Shown: positions 26,440-36,694, counted from the first letter of the stretch. The stretch: DNA of 64,000 bases from Paeniglutamicibacter terrestris (GCF_012271785.1 NZ_JAAWVT010000002.1:372001-436000); one strand, 5' to 3'. Made by a program: numbers and translations. The notes: a model not told the origin generated them from the letters alone.

Positions 26440-26964
26440 TTGGAGTACATCACCAATGTTTTTGGCGCCACCATCGACATCGCCAATGCCAGGACGACGT
26501 TTAGTGATGAAGATACGTGGGTGGGTGGGCTGATCTGGGGTCACCCGGAGGAGAGTCTTTTTATTGGGACGGGGATCATCGATGGCCCGGTCAGCATGGA
26601 AACCTACATTCTTGATGCGGCTCCGGACCGGGTGGATGCCGGCTGGGAGGACGTCTCCGAGGTCAGTTTTTGGTCAGCCGGCATTGAACCGGTGATCGTG
26701 GCCGGAACCGAAGATTTTATTGCAGGAACGTCTCCCGCCTTCATGGCGCGGATTGATGAAGCGGGTGAAGGCTGGTATCGGATCCGGGTACACGCGCTGG
26801 GACGTGATGTTTTGGCCCGGGAGTGGACCGAAGCCGTGGTGGAGCACTATTTGGTGCTCGCCTGGAAGGCGCCCGAAGCCGCGCCACTGGTGTACCGCGT
26901 CGGATCAAATATCGCTCGGGAAGCCATCGAAGCCCACGGTCTGGGCGGGCTCCGCGGCCGCTAG
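26440..26964 (+). CDS. conserved-looking protein of unknown function
   Basis: A 174 aa soluble protein with TTG start; AGGAGA lies 8 bases before it. I do not recognise the family. Features seen: two glycine- and tryptophan-rich strands in WVGGLIWGHPEESLFIGTGI, an alternating hydrophobic middle (VIVAGTEDFIAGTSPAFMARID) and a strand-helix C-terminal half, WYRIRVHALGRDVL and VVEHYLVLAWKAP. No signal peptide or membrane helix. Codon usage is normal for the region. It stands between two minus-strand genes with its own upstream region. Confidence 0.75.
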   Translation: MEYITNVFGATIDIANARTTFSDEDTWVGGLIWGHPEESLFIGTGIIDGPVSMETYILDAAPDRVDAGWEDVSEVSFWSAGIEPVIVAGTEDFIAGTSPAFMARIDEAGEGWYRIRVHALGRDVLAREWTEAVVEHYLVLAWKAPEAAPLVYRVGSNIAREAIEAHGLGGLRGR

Positions 26965-27018
26965 CGCCACTAGCGACCACTCGGGCGAAGGATCGTTGCC
27001 GCGAGGATGCGGACGGGG

Positions 27019-30000
27019 CTAATCAGCCTTGTGCTTGGCCCGGAATCCCTCTTCGACTTCCTTACGCTCCTTGCGGGTCAGTGGGATCATGCCGGTGGCC
27101 GGATTGATCAACTCGTCCTGTGCCTCATCCCGTGAATTGGCGGAGCTGGCGGGAGTGGTGGCGCTGGTGCGCGGACGCGAGGGACCTGCCGTGCTCGGCG
27201 CCGGCTTCGTCTCGGCCTCGTTCATGGCCCGAAGCAGTTCGGGTGTCGGCTCGCTGGGCTGACCCGCGACCTGGGCCGTGGCGTTGACCGTCACCGCGGC
27301 GGCTGCCCCAGGACCGGACCCATCGGGAGTCGAATGCTTCGCGGCACGGCGGGCGGCCCCGCGTTCCTTCGCACCCTCAATGAGGAAGTAGAGCACCGGA
27401 ACCAGGATCAGCGTCAGCGCGGTGGAGGAAACCAACCCGCCGATGACCACCACGGCCAGTGGCTTGGAGATGAACCCGCCACCACCGGTGAGTCCCAACG
27501 CCATCGGGATCAGGGCGAAGATGGTGGCCAATGCCGTCATGAGGATCGGGCGCAGACGCTGCCGGGCGCCGTGGTGGATTGCATCGGCCAGGTTCATTGC
27601 CGGATGCCCGGCGCGGGGCTTGCGGTATTGGTTGATCAAATCGATGAGCACAATCGCGTTAGTCACCACGATGCCCACCAGCATCAGCATGCCGATCAGC
27701 GAGGGCAGGCCCAGCGGGACGCCGGTGAGCAGGAGCAGCCCGATGGCGCCGGTGGCGGCAAACGGGATGGATACCAGCAGGATCAGCGGCTGGATCAGCG
27801 ACTTGAACGTTGCAACCATCACCACATACACAATGGCGATGGCTGCCAGAAGCGCCAGATAGAGCTGAGCGAAGGATTCGGCCTGTTCGGTGGCGGCGCC
27901 GCCGAGTTCGGCGGTGGTGCCCTCGGGCAGGGTGAGTGCCTCGAGGCGCTTGGACACCTCGGCGGAGACCGAACCGAGGTCATTTTCTCCCGGCGTGATG
28001 GTCACCGTGGCGATCCGGTCCCCATTGGAGGAGGTGATGGTGGCCGGGGTTTGGCTGCGTTCTACGCTCGCCACCTCACCGAGGGTGATGGTGCCGCCGG
28101 GTACCGGCAGCTTCAGCTGGCGTAATTGGTCAAGATTTGTCAGGTCGGTGCCCTCACCGATCAGCACGGGGAAATCGGTGTACCCTAGGCGCACCGTGCC
28201 GGCGGGAACCGGGGAGATAGTGCCGGCGCTCAGCGCACCGATCTGCTCCTCGGAGAGTCCTGCTTTGGCGGCCTTGGTCCGATCGATCGTGATGGATACC
28301 TGTGGGCCGGCGGTGGAGAGGTTATCGCTCACGGACGTGGCACCAGTTATGCCGGTCATGGCCTTGCGGGTGAGATCCGTTGCCTCGGTGAGCAGCTCCG
28401 GGGTGGGTGCGCCAATTTGGACGGTAATGTCGGTGGATCCGCCCATGCCGCCCTCCGACGCGGAGAGGGTAATTTCACCCTCACCAGCCAGCGGATCGAT
28501 GATAGCGCGGGCAGCGGCCTGGATTGCTTCCTGATCTTGATCGGCATCGGTCATCACGGTGAAGCTGGCAGTATTGTTGCCACCGGTTTGGAAGGCAGAG
28601 AATCCACCGGATGGATTCCCGGCGGTCAGCTGGACGTCCTTCACGCCCTGAACGGTACGGAGGGCTTCTTCCACCGGAGTAGCTGCCTTCATGGTGGTAT
28701 CCAGCGAGGAACCGGCAGGGAGCTTCTGGGTCACGGAGAACGTGTTTTGCCCGGTGCCGCCCAAGAGGTTGGTGGGCACCAGCGGGACCATCAAGACGGT
28801 AAGGCCCAGCAGCACCACCGCGGAGGCCAGAGTGATCACCGGATGGCGCTGGGTGGAGCGCAGCACCGGGGCATAACCACGCTGTAGCCAGGATGCGGCT
28901 TCCTTCTTTTCCGCCGCGAGCCTGGCGGCCTGAACATTCTGTGCCCCGGGTCGGGTGTGACCTAGGAACCAGTAGGCCAGCACCGGAACGATGGTCAGCG
29001 AGACAAAGAGGGAGGCGATGAGTGCGATGGTAACGGTGAGGGCGAAGGGACGGAAAAGTTCCCCGGCCATGCCGCCGACCAGAGCCACGGGCAAAAAGAC
29101 CGCCACGGTGGTCAGCGTCGCTGCGGTCACGGCGGTGGCTACCTCACGCACCGCATTGAGGATGGCCGTGGATTTTTCTTCGCCGTAGCTCAGATGCCGT
29201 TTGATGTTTTCGATGACCACGATGGAGTCATCCACCACGCGGCCGATGGAGATGGTCAGCGCGCCCAGGGTGAGCATGTTCAGCGAGTAGCCGCCGGCGC
29301 GCAACCCAATAAACGTCACCAAGAGGGAGAGCGGGATGGAGATGGCGGTGACCAGGGTGGAGCGCACCGAGAGGAGGAAGATCAGGATGACGATCACCGC
29401 GAAGCCCAGTCCCAGCAGTCCCTCCACGGTGAGGTCGTGGATGGATTGTTCGATGAACGGGGCCTGATCAAAGACGGTGGTGAAGCTGGCATCTGCCCCG
29501 AGCTGGGTGCTGAGTTCCGGAAGCAGCGCCGCCACCGCGTGAGAAATGCCCACGGTGTCCCCGGCTGGCTTCTTGGTGACCGAGACGGCCAGGGTCTCGA
29601 CGCCGTTGGTGCGGGTGATGGAGGTGGCCGTGTCATCGGCCAAGGAGATCTTGGCCAGCTCGGAAAGCTCACTCACGCCGGCAGAGCCCCGCACCGGAAG
29701 GGACTTCACCGCGGCAAGTGAGTCGATCTGCGAGCCGGAGGTCACCGGCAGGTCCAGGCCATCGGTGTTCATTCGTCCCACGGGCATCAGCCCGGAGCCT
29801 TCCTCGATGACAGTTTTCAGATCGTTGATGCTTAATCCCTGTGCGGCGAGCTTGGCCTGATCCGGAAGCACGGCAATATGCTGGGCGGTGCCGCCGGAAA
29901 CTTCGGCGGTACGCACCCCATCGAGCTTGGAAAGTTTGGGCAAGACTAGGCGTTGCACATCCGAACGCAGGGCATTGATGTTCTCCCCGCCGGAGACCGC

Positions 30001-30423
30001 CAAATAGACGATGGGGAAATCGGAGATGGAGCCGGCGAAGGCGGTGGGATCAACGTCCTCGGGAAGAGTGGACTTGATATTGGAGATGGCCTTGTCCACC
30101 TGGGCTCGGGCGCGGTCAAGATCCGTGCCGTAGGCGAAGGAGAGCGAAATGGTGGTGAAGCCGCTTTGGGAAGTGGAAGAGGATGATTCCAATCCCTCTA
30201 CCGCCTGCAGCGCACCTTCAAGGGGCTGGGCCACCTGCTTATCGATGACCTCCGGGGTGGCGCCACTCTGGGTGGCCACCACCGAAATCCGTGGGAACTC
30301 GAGCGCGGGAATGAGCTCCTGCTTGAGCTGGCCCATGGTGATGACGCCGAAAACCGCGACAAACACCGTGATCAGGGCGATGAGGGCGCGGTTGCCCAGG
30401 GAAAGTGCGGCCAGCCGATGCAT
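27019..30423 (-). CDS. RND-family efflux permease (HAE/AcrB type)
   Basis: A 1134 aa inner-membrane pump. ATG 30423 follows GAGGAT and gives the usual N-terminus MHRLAALSLGNRALIALITV. There are about 12 membrane helices with two large periplasmic-type loops between helices 1-2 and 7-8. The family block GRVVDDSIVVIENIKRHL sits at the helix-4 border. The last 90 residues (TPDGSGPGAA to EEGFRAKHKAD) are a Pro- and Ala-rich cytoplasmic tail with charged end. No membrane fusion protein or outer-membrane channel lies next to it, as expected for a single-membrane actinobacterium, so it probably works alone. Confidence 0.92.
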   Translation of the reverse strand: MHRLAALSLGNRALIALITVFVAVFGVITMGQLKQELIPALEFPRISVVATQSGATPEVIDKQVAQPLEGALQAVEGLESSSSTSQSGFTTISLSFAYGTDLDRARAQVDKAISNIKSTLPEDVDPTAFAGSISDFPIVYLAVSGGENINALRSDVQRLVLPKLSKLDGVRTAEVSGGTAQHIAVLPDQAKLAAQGLSINDLKTVIEEGSGLMPVGRMNTDGLDLPVTSGSQIDSLAAVKSLPVRGSAGVSELSELAKISLADDTATSITRTNGVETLAVSVTKKPAGDTVGISHAVAALLPELSTQLGADASFTTVFDQAPFIEQSIHDLTVEGLLGLGFAVIVILIFLLSVRSTLVTAISIPLSLLVTFIGLRAGGYSLNMLTLGALTISIGRVVDDSIVVIENIKRHLSYGEEKSTAILNAVREVATAVTAATLTTVAVFLPVALVGGMAGELFRPFALTVTIALIASLFVSLTIVPVLAYWFLGHTRPGAQNVQAARLAAEKKEAASWLQRGYAPVLRSTQRHPVITLASAVVLLGLTVLMVPLVPTNLLGGTGQNTFSVTQKLPAGSSLDTTMKAATPVEEALRTVQGVKDVQLTAGNPSGGFSAFQTGGNNTASFTVMTDADQDQEAIQAAARAIIDPLAGEGEITLSASEGGMGGSTDITVQIGAPTPELLTEATDLTRKAMTGITGATSVSDNLSTAGPQVSITIDRTKAAKAGLSEEQIGALSAGTISPVPAGTVRLGYTDFPVLIGEGTDLTNLDQLRQLKLPVPGGTITLGEVASVERSQTPATITSSNGDRIATVTITPGENDLGSVSAEVSKRLEALTLPEGTTAELGGAATEQAESFAQLYLALLAAIAIVYVVMVATFKSLIQPLILLVSIPFAATGAIGLLLLTGVPLGLPSLIGMLMLVGIVVTNAIVLIDLINQYRKPRAGHPAMNLADAIHHGARQRLRPILMTALATIFALIPMALGLTGGGGFISKPLAVVVIGGLVSSTALTLILVPVLYFLIEGAKERGAARRAAKHSTPDGSGPGAAAAVTVNATAQVAGQPSEPTPELLRAMNEAETKPAPSTAGPSRPRTSATTPASSANSRDEAQDELINPATGMIPLTRKERKEVEEGFRAKHKAD

Positions 30424-30733
30424 CTGCCATCCTCGAAAGAGTTGATTGTTCGCTATTGCGCTCCTCTCCACTCTAGTTGGCGTCGGAGCTTGAAACATGC
30501 ACCGCAGGGAGTACTTTTTTCCCCGTGCCGCGGGCACCACAAGGCGCTGCACGGGGAGTGAGAGTGCGAATTCTGGGCGACTGCGTACGGTCGCGAGACG
30601 TTGGTAAACCCAAAAAGAGCTGGACTGGGCCAGTGAGTCGTGCAAGCATGGAGGTGCGTACGGGCCCAGCACCATGATCGGTGCCGCGAGCCGAGACCGA
30701 AGAACAATCACCTCAGCTGTTAGAGGAGACGTC
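30424..30733. other. 310-base divergent gap without a recognised gene
   Basis: This gap lies between the RND permease and the proline-rich protein and should hold both promoters. Open frames here show no motif. A GAGGAGA ribosome site for the right-hand gene is at 30723-30729. I see no RNA gene or repeat. Confidence 0.6.
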
Positions 30734-31015
30734 ATGTTCACGACATCACGCGAAGCATCGGACCTGCAGTTTAGGTCCGCCAATGAGACGACCATGCCGC
30801 CGGAGCATGCACCAACGCCCGAGCCGCCGCCTGGACCGTCCACGACACCGGAACCTTCGTATCCGCCGGAGCCGAGCACGGTTCCAAATCCGGGCCCTTA
30901 TCCGATGCCGCCTAGCCCCGTTCCGGATCCCGGAGACCCGGTGCCCGACCCATCGCCTGTCCCTGGCCCGGATCCGATGCCCCATCCTGATCCCACCACT
31001 CGCCCGCCGAGTTGA
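30734..31015 (+). CDS. short proline-rich protein
   Basis: A 93 aa protein. GAGGAGA lies 4 bases before ATG 30734, a strong ribosome site, and a terminator with a 14 bp stem follows the stop, so the gene looks real. After 22 ordinary residues, nearly all the rest is built of Pro with Glu, Asp, Ser and Gly (PEPPPGPSTTPEP, PVPDPGDPVPDPSPVPGP). It has no signal peptide, membrane helix or Cys. Such tails form extended coils; a binding or spacer role is possible but unknown. Confidence 0.6.
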   Translation: MFTTSREASDLQFRSANETTMPPEHAPTPEPPPGPSTTPEPSYPPEPSTVPNPGPYPMPPSPVPDPGDPVPDPSPVPGPDPMPHPDPTTRPPS

Positions 31016-31045
31016 GGATGGGCGCGAAGCCGCTATCGAACTGAG

Positions 31046-31119
31046 TCGTCGCGGGCGCCCGTGATTCCCCCAAGCGTTACCTAGCAATCTCCGGCGCCCG
31101 CGACGAGCGATGGTTTTTT
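31046..31119 (+). terminator. terminator after the proline-rich gene
   Basis: A perfect 14 bp stem (arms 31046-31059 and 31093-31106, TCGTCGCGGGCGCC and its complement) with a 33-base loop, followed by TTTTTT at 31114-31119. The stem is 30 bases after the stop. The rest of the gap 31016-31480 shows no recognisable gene. Confidence 0.75.
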
Positions 31120-31480
31120 GGCATAAGCACAGACTCAGCCGTCAAACCTATTCCAGCACACCACCGTCGGCCCGCTAGGTGCGCCCCCAGACAATGTGCG
31201 ATGCGGGGCGGTGATGCGCTGTTGGCGAGTTTACCGCCGGTGCACTGCGGCGCGAAAGCTGCTTGGAGCCCTCAAACCACGATATTGATTCGTAACGACC
31301 GACCGTGTTGGGAAAAGCGATATGCTTCCGCCGCGCCGGAATCATGACCCGCGTGGGAGGGCCGGTGGAACCGGTGCTCAGGTGCCTGCGGATGGTCTGC
31401 TTAGTGCAGCAAGCACCGTACCGTACTCCCGCTTTTTGCGGGGGCGCGGGTGAGCAGAAGATTTTAGGGACGTGTAGTTG

Positions 31481-32500
31481 ATGACGGATCGAATCCGATT
31501 TCGCGTCCGGGACGCCATGCATTCGCGCCACCCCGGGCCCACCCAAGCGAAGATGGCCAAGGACACCGGCATGAATAAGGATGCATTGAGTAGGGCGCTG
31601 AACGGGCAGCGAAACTTCAGCGCGACGGAGCTGGCGGCCTTGGCCAAGACCCTGAAAGTCTCGCTGAGCTGGCTGATCACCGGGGATCCAGGCCCAGATG
31701 GAAGTACAACTCCCCATTCGGTCGAATCGCCGGGGCGAATCGACCGGCTGGCTCAGGCCATGGCTTTTCCCGCCGGCGCGTATCGGGAGGTGGGGCTGTC
31801 TACCTCCGCCGTGACCAGCATCGGTGATGGAATCTCCGCGGAACACGCTGCAAGGATGGTGGCACGGAAACTGAGTACGGCGCTCGGGCCGCGGTTTGTT
31901 GATGATTTGGCAGGTGCCGTGGAGGGTGCTTTTGGTATCGGGGTATTTGTGGTTGCCGAGGGGCCGGCATTTGATGCACGGGCGATGAGTGATGCCAACG
32001 TCACCTACATCGTGGTGCGGGCCACCGGGGCGTGGTATCAGGCCAATCTGGTGCTGGCGCGCGAGCTGGGTGAGTTATTGGCCGAGCGGCACACGGACCT
32101 CGCCGTGCGGGGACATGCCGCGGAACTTTGGGCGCGACGTTTTGCCATGGAACTGCTCCTGCCCGAAGCCCGCTTACGGTCCATCGACTTCAACCGGCAG
32201 ACTCCGCGGGAACTGGCGACTTTCCTGTGGGATGCGGGGGTGTCGGCCAAGGCGCTGGCCCGGCGGCTGTCATCGTTGGGCATCCACCGCGGGCCTGCCA
32301 TGGTGCATGCCGACGAAGGCACCTTGCAGCTGCTGGTGTGGCAAGATCCGGACTGCCTCAGTCACCGCCGAGCCGGAGCTTTTCGAGCCCCGCGGATCCC
32401 CGCAGACCTCTATGCCGCCCACCTGACCGCAATGCGTCAAGGATTGGTGGATGGAACATCGCTGGCCTGGATGCTTGACACTCCACTGACCGAACTCTAA
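31481..32500 (+). CDS. XRE regulator with degenerate IrrE/ImmA-like domain
   Basis: A 339 aa protein. N-terminal HTH (about 8-65): TQAKMAKDTGMNKDALSRAL, followed by a hydrophobic linker. Residues about 120-250 look like an ImmA/IrrE peptidase fold: a strand TYIVVRAT, then NLVLARELGELLAERH where the family has HELGHLL, then AELWARRFAMELLLPEARL, the family ExxAxxFAxxLLMP block. Both zinc histidines are replaced (H to R and H to E), so the fold is probably a sensor rather than a protease. In phage and IrrE systems such proteins remove a repressor. Start could also be TTG 31478. Regulated genes are not identifiable here. Confidence 0.72.
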   Translation: MTDRIRFRVRDAMHSRHPGPTQAKMAKDTGMNKDALSRALNGQRNFSATELAALAKTLKVSLSWLITGDPGPDGSTTPHSVESPGRIDRLAQAMAFPAGAYREVGLSTSAVTSIGDGISAEHAARMVARKLSTALGPRFVDDLAGAVEGAFGIGVFVVAEGPAFDARAMSDANVTYIVVRATGAWYQANLVLARELGELLAERHTDLAVRGHAAELWARRFAMELLLPEARLRSIDFNRQTPRELATFLWDAGVSAKALARRLSSLGIHRGPAMVHADEGTLQLLVWQDPDCLSHRRAGAFRAPRIPADLYAAHLTAMRQGLVDGTSLAWMLDTPLTEL

Positions 32501-32704
32501 AAATGACGGTCGGGCACCTATTTTCTGCGGGTGTTGCGTTGCGACGATGTGGGGTTGTGCGCAGCGGGCGACACCGAAGTAACAACGGTGGCTAGAACTC
32601 CGCGAGTGTTGTCATCAACCACAGGCCTGGCCGGCGTTTCTCCGTCGTTAGAGTGGGCGCACTATTCCGCGTACCGATCGAGCGATACTACTGTGGCACG
32701 CGGT

Positions 32705-33040
32705 TCAGGCACTGGTTCCCGGATCCATGGCCGAGTAGTAGGCAGCGAGGCTGTCCTTGTCTAGCTCAGTGAGCGCCGACGTTGGATCGATGTTCGGCGC
32801 ATGCCTGATCACGTCCTTGGAGTAGCGGACCTGCAGGTGGCCGTCGGTGATCACTGCGCCCTTGAGCCAGACGAGGGATTCCGCAGAACCAAAGAGACCC
32901 AAATGGATGGTCGCGAAGTCGGCTTTCCCGCTGCCGAGATCCACGAGGATGTTTCCCAATGTGCCGACTTTCTCGCGCTGCGGACCGTACACCGAACTTT
33001 TGGCCTTCAGCAGCGCATTGAGGTCGTCATGACCAATCAC
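32705..33040 (-). CDS. PRC-barrel domain protein
   Basis: A 111 aa protein with GTG start at 33040 and AAGGA 7 bases before it. Residues about 5-80 form a PRC-barrel: LLKAKSSVYGPQREKVGTLG, with the family block KVGTLGNILVDLGSG, and later AVITDGHLQVRYSKDVIRHAP. PRC-barrel proteins sit in RNA-processing, photosynthetic and stress contexts; this small stand-alone type occurs in many actinobacteria as an unassigned stress-type protein. A tail of helix follows. Confidence 0.78.
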   Translation of the reverse strand: MIGHDDLNALLKAKSSVYGPQREKVGTLGNILVDLGSGKADFATIHLGLFGSAESLVWLKGAVITDGHLQVRYSKDVIRHAPNIDPTSALTELDKDSLAAYYSAMDPGTSA

Positions 33041-33189
33041 GGAGGTGTCCTTACCGGATGTTCTCCCCGTACGTGTCAAGGAACCCTGATGAGTGAAAAG
33101 TCGTGGGTTCTGTGGGCATCCATGCCAAGCAAAGCACCGTGTGTACCCGCTATCAAGGTTTTGCTGGCCATCATCGGGAATGAAACGAA

Positions 33190-33222
33190 AAGGTCCGGCT
33201 CCCCATAGGGGAACCGGACCTT
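33190..33222 (-). terminator. intrinsic terminator of mqo
   Basis: The arms AAGGTCCGG plus CCCC and their complement form a stem of 9 and 4 bp with a short mismatch and a 3-base loop. Reading on the minus strand it is followed by TTTTCGTTTC. It lies 15 bases past the mqo stop and ends mqo transcription before the PRC-barrel gene. Confidence 0.85.
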
Positions 33223-33236
33223 GAACTATCGCTGAT

Positions 33237-34718
33237 CTAGGCGAGCTTGAGAACCTTATCGGTCTCGGCACGAACCTCGGCGTAGAGCGCCGGGTTCTCG
33301 TTCAGCTTCTGGCCGTAGGACGGGATGATGTCCTTGAGCTTGGTCTCCCAGCCGCCGAACTGCTTCGGGAAGCACCGGCCCAGCAAATCGAGCATGATCG
33401 GCGTTGCCGTCGAGGCTCCGGGGGAGGCGCCGAGCAGACCGGAGATGGTTCCGTCGGCGGAGGTGATGACCTCGGTACCGAACTGCAGCACGCCGCCCTT
33501 CTTGGCATCCTTCTTGATGACCTGGACGCGCTGTCCGGCAGTGATCAGTTCCCACTGATCACCAACTGCCTCGGGCAGGTACTCGCGCAGGGCGTCATCC
33601 TTCTTCGAGCGGGACTTGAGCACTTCCTTGATCAGGTAAGTGGTCAGATCCAGATTGTCCTTGCCCACGGCAAGCATCGGAAGGATGTTGTGCGGACGGA
33701 TGGACAGCGGAAGGTCCAGCAATGAGGAAGTCTTCAGGAAGTTGGTCGAGAAGCCGGCATAAGGGCCGAACATCAGCGAACGTTTGCCGTCAACAAAACG
33801 TGTGTCCAGGTGCGGAACGCTCATCGGCGGGGCACCAACCGAAGCCTGGCCGTAGACCTTGGCGTGGTGCTGGTTGATGATCGTGTCATCGGTGCAACGC
33901 AGGAACTGCCCGGATACCGGGAAGCCGCCGAAGCCCTTGATCTCGTCGATACCAGCCTGCTGTAGCAGGCCCAGGGCGCCACCGCCGGCGCCAACGAAGA
34001 CGAACTTCGCTTTGACCGCGCGCTTGACCTTGGAGGCGTTGTTGCGCACTGCCACTTCCCAGCCAGCGCCATCGCGCTTGATGCCGGTGACTCGGTGGCC
34101 GAAGTTAACCTCGACGCCCTTGCTGGCAAGGTCCTTGGTCAACTGGCGGGTCAGTGAACCGAAGTCCACATCGGTGCCGGAAGCAACACGGGAGGCGGCA
34201 ACGTGCTCGGATTCGTTGCGGCCATTGGCCACCAACGGGGTCCAAGACTTGATGGTATCCAGGTCTTCGGTGTGCTCAATCTCGTTGAACAGCGTATTCG
34301 GCTTCAGTGCCTCATAGCGGGTCTTGAGGTATTTGGCATTGTCTTCACCGATGACAAAGCTCATGTGCGGCAGCGCATTGATGAAGCTGCTCGGATCTCC
34401 GACCTGCTTGTTCTTCACCAAATGGGCGAGGAACTGGCGCGTGACCTGGAACTGCTCATTGATACCAATGGCCTTGGCCGGGTTGACGGATCCGTCCGGG
34501 CCCGCAGCGGTGTAGTTCAGTTCGCACAGTGCCGAGTGACCGGTACCGGCGTTGTTCCAAGGGGAGGAGGACTCGAGACCGGCCTCTTCCAAATTCTCGA
34601 AAAGTCCAATGCTCCACCCCGGCTCCAATTGTTTGATCAGGGTTCCGAGCGTTGAGCTCATGATGCCGGCGCCGATTAGTACGACGTCGAAAGACTGACT
34701 TGTGGATTCAGAAGGCAC
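33237..34718 (-). CDS. mqo: malate:quinone oxidoreductase
   Basis: A 493 aa membrane-associated FAD enzyme that oxidises malate to oxaloacetate and passes electrons to menaquinone, replacing or backing up NAD-malate dehydrogenase in the TCA cycle. GTG 34718 has GGAG 8 bases before it. The FAD site is [20 protein letters not shown], and [20 protein letters not shown] is a family-specific block. The C-terminal end has [18 protein letters not shown]. Length and motifs match the Mqo of corynebacteria and Micrococcaceae. Confidence 0.96.
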   Translation of the reverse strand: MPSESTSQSFDVVLIGAGIMSSTLGTLIKQLEPGWSIGLFENLEEAGLESSSPWNNAGTGHSALCELNYTAAGPDGSVNPAKAIGINEQFQVTRQFLAHLVKNKQVGDPSSFINALPHMSFVIGEDNAKYLKTRYEALKPNTLFNEIEHTEDLDTIKSWTPLVANGRNESEHVAASRVASGTDVDFGSLTRQLTKDLASKGVEVNFGHRVTGIKRDGAGWEVAVRNNASKVKRAVKAKFVFVGAGGGALGLLQQAGIDEIKGFGGFPVSGQFLRCTDDTIINQHHAKVYGQASVGAPPMSVPHLDTRFVDGKRSLMFGPYAGFSTNFLKTSSLLDLPLSIRPHNILPMLAVGKDNLDLTTYLIKEVLKSRSKKDDALREYLPEAVGDQWELITAGQRVQVIKKDAKKGGVLQFGTEVITSADGTISGLLGASPGASTATPIMLDLLGRCFPKQFGGWETKLKDIIPSYGQKLNENPALYAEVRAETDKVLKLA

Positions 34719-34811
34719 GAGGGGTTCTCCATTGAAAGTTCTTCTAGACTCTACGCAAGACTAGCGCCAAACGAGGGTGTCTAAGAAATTGAAGCCTTGA
34801 CATCCCCGGGG

Positions 34812-36653
34812 TTAAGTGTTCATCCTCACGTCGGAGAAGACTTCATCTAGGACGGGGGAAGACGGGTAGTTCTTCACATTGTCGTTAAAGGCCAAGGCCG
34901 AAATCGGGAAGACCAACGGCAGTGCTGGCAGATCGCGGGCCAGGGTCGTGGAGATCTCCTTGTAGGCGTTGGTACGTTCATCGCCGGTAGGGATCGAGCG
35001 GGCCAGCAGCACCTGGGCATTGAGGACCGGGGAGTCGTAGCCAAATTGTTGAGTGGGCGTGGAGAAGAGACCGCCGATGAAGTCGTCGGGGTCTCGGTAG
35101 CCTCCGTTGAATCCTAAAAGGTGCAGCCCCGCGACTTCTCCCGAACGAGCCTTGGAGACGTAGCCGTCGTTCCAATCCATGGGAACGGGCGCCACCATGA
35201 TGCCAACGGCCGAGAGCTGCCGGGAAATCTCGGCATAGATGAGCTCGGGCAACGGTAGGTAGGCGCGCGAAATATTCAGGGGGTAGAGGAACGGGATAGG
35301 AGTGCCGTCATAACCGCTGGACTCAATCAGTTCCTTGGTGAGGCGGGTATCCGGACCGTAATAGGTCTCCGAGGGTGTGATCCCCAGGGAAGCTGGCAGG
35401 AAGCTGCGGGCCTCCTTGGTGCCGGAAATGTAGAACTGTTCGATGACCTTCTGCCGGTCGATGGCATGCGCAATGGCCTGACGGAATTCCGACTTGGCGA
35501 GCCACTTATTGGTCCGGTTCATCCCCAGGTAGGTGACCGAGTATGGATCGCGTTGCACGATGAGTTTGCCCTCGCGGACCAATTCACGCAGACCGGTCAG
35601 CGTGACCATGTCGAAGCCGTCGATTTCCTCGCGTCCCAGAGCACCCAAACGCCCGGCAGGGGTGCTGATTTCCTTGAATGTCACGACCGTCGGTGCGGTG
35701 GGGTTGGCCGCCATTAATTCCGTGTTCCAGTAATCCGGGAAAGTTCGCAGCGTCACGGACTTGTCCTTCCACGAAGCGAACGTAAACGGGCCGGTACCCA
35801 CCGGTTGGCTCGAAATATAGGAGTACCGGCCGTTTTCTACTGGTTTAGTGCCCAGCGCCTGAGGTGAGGCCATAGCCAGTCCGGGCAGAGAGAGTGCCTC
35901 GATGAGTCCGGTGATGGGCTGGCGAAGGGTGAGCACCACGGTGTAGGTGTCGGCTGCCTTGATGGATCCAAAGTAGCTGGCGCTGCCGCCGCGGCTGGCT
36001 CCCACAAAGGGTTGGGCCTTGAGCTGATCGCGCAGCGATTCCAGCAGCGCGGTGGCACGGGTGTGCTCGGCAAGTTCCTGGGGATCAACGATCTTGCTAC
36101 CCAATGCATCGGCACTTGGCTTGGGCTCGGGGATGCTGGATGGCAGTTTGGGTATTTCTTCGTGGTGCCGAAAGACCTGATGGAAGCCCTGCTCCGAGCT
36201 GGCTCGCGCATCGCTGGGTAGTGCGATCCAGTGCTCAAAGTTTGCAACCACGGCCGCTGCGTCGAAGTCTGTACCGTCGTGGAATTTCACGCCCCGGCGC
36301 AAGATGAAGGTGAACTGAAGGCGGTCGGGACTCACGATCCAGTTGGTGGCCAGCTTCGGGATCGGGGCGCCAGTCTCACGGTCTACGCCAATGAGACCTT
36401 CATAGATCTGCCGCGTGATCCGGAACGTCTCGTTATCCCCGGACAAGGAGGGGTCTAGGTTCATCGGCTCGGCGGCCGTTCCGAAGTTGAAGGTTCGGAT
36501 GACAGGGGCGGTGCTCGTACCTGAGGTTGAGGGAGCCGGAGAATTTTTGGGGTCGCAACCGGTCAGTGCCAGTGCGCTGAGGCCCAATCCGCCGACCAAA
36601 AAAGCTCGGCGGGTGGCACGGCGTGGTTCCGGGCAGTGCGGCTGGCTTGGCAC
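34812..36653 (-). CDS. peptide/nickel-type ABC substrate-binding lipoprotein (family 5)
   Basis: A 613 aa secreted binding protein. GTG 36653 is the best start, 6 bases after GAGGAG. The leader has a twin-arginine signal, TRRAFLVGGLGLSALALTGC, with the Tat motif and a lipobox ending in Cys. The fold shows family 5 blocks: NLDPSLSGDNETFRITRQIY, GVKFHDGTDFDAAAVVANFE and RQAIAHAIDRQKVIEQFY. It would bind oligopeptides or another polar ligand. No permease or ATPase gene adjoins it, so it may serve a transporter encoded elsewhere. Confidence 0.9.
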   Translation of the reverse strand: MPSQPHCPEPRRATRRAFLVGGLGLSALALTGCDPKNSPAPSTSGTSTAPVIRTFNFGTAAEPMNLDPSLSGDNETFRITRQIYEGLIGVDRETGAPIPKLATNWIVSPDRLQFTFILRRGVKFHDGTDFDAAAVVANFEHWIALPSDARASSEQGFHQVFRHHEEIPKLPSSIPEPKPSADALGSKIVDPQELAEHTRATALLESLRDQLKAQPFVGASRGGSASYFGSIKAADTYTVVLTLRQPITGLIEALSLPGLAMASPQALGTKPVENGRYSYISSQPVGTGPFTFASWKDKSVTLRTFPDYWNTELMAANPTAPTVVTFKEISTPAGRLGALGREEIDGFDMVTLTGLRELVREGKLIVQRDPYSVTYLGMNRTNKWLAKSEFRQAIAHAIDRQKVIEQFYISGTKEARSFLPASLGITPSETYYGPDTRLTKELIESSGYDGTPIPFLYPLNISRAYLPLPELIYAEISRQLSAVGIMVAPVPMDWNDGYVSKARSGEVAGLHLLGFNGGYRDPDDFIGGLFSTPTQQFGYDSPVLNAQVLLARSIPTGDERTNAYKEISTTLARDLPALPLVFPISALAFNDNVKNYPSSPVLDEVFSDVRMNT

Positions 36654-36694
36654 CAAAGACTCCTCGTCAGTGTTTTGGGCTCCGTGTTAACGAA

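Noticed and set aside
31175-31846. Minus-strand open frame of 223 codons
   Set aside because: It overlaps the XRE gene start, shows no motif, and its right part is the shadow of the HTH region.
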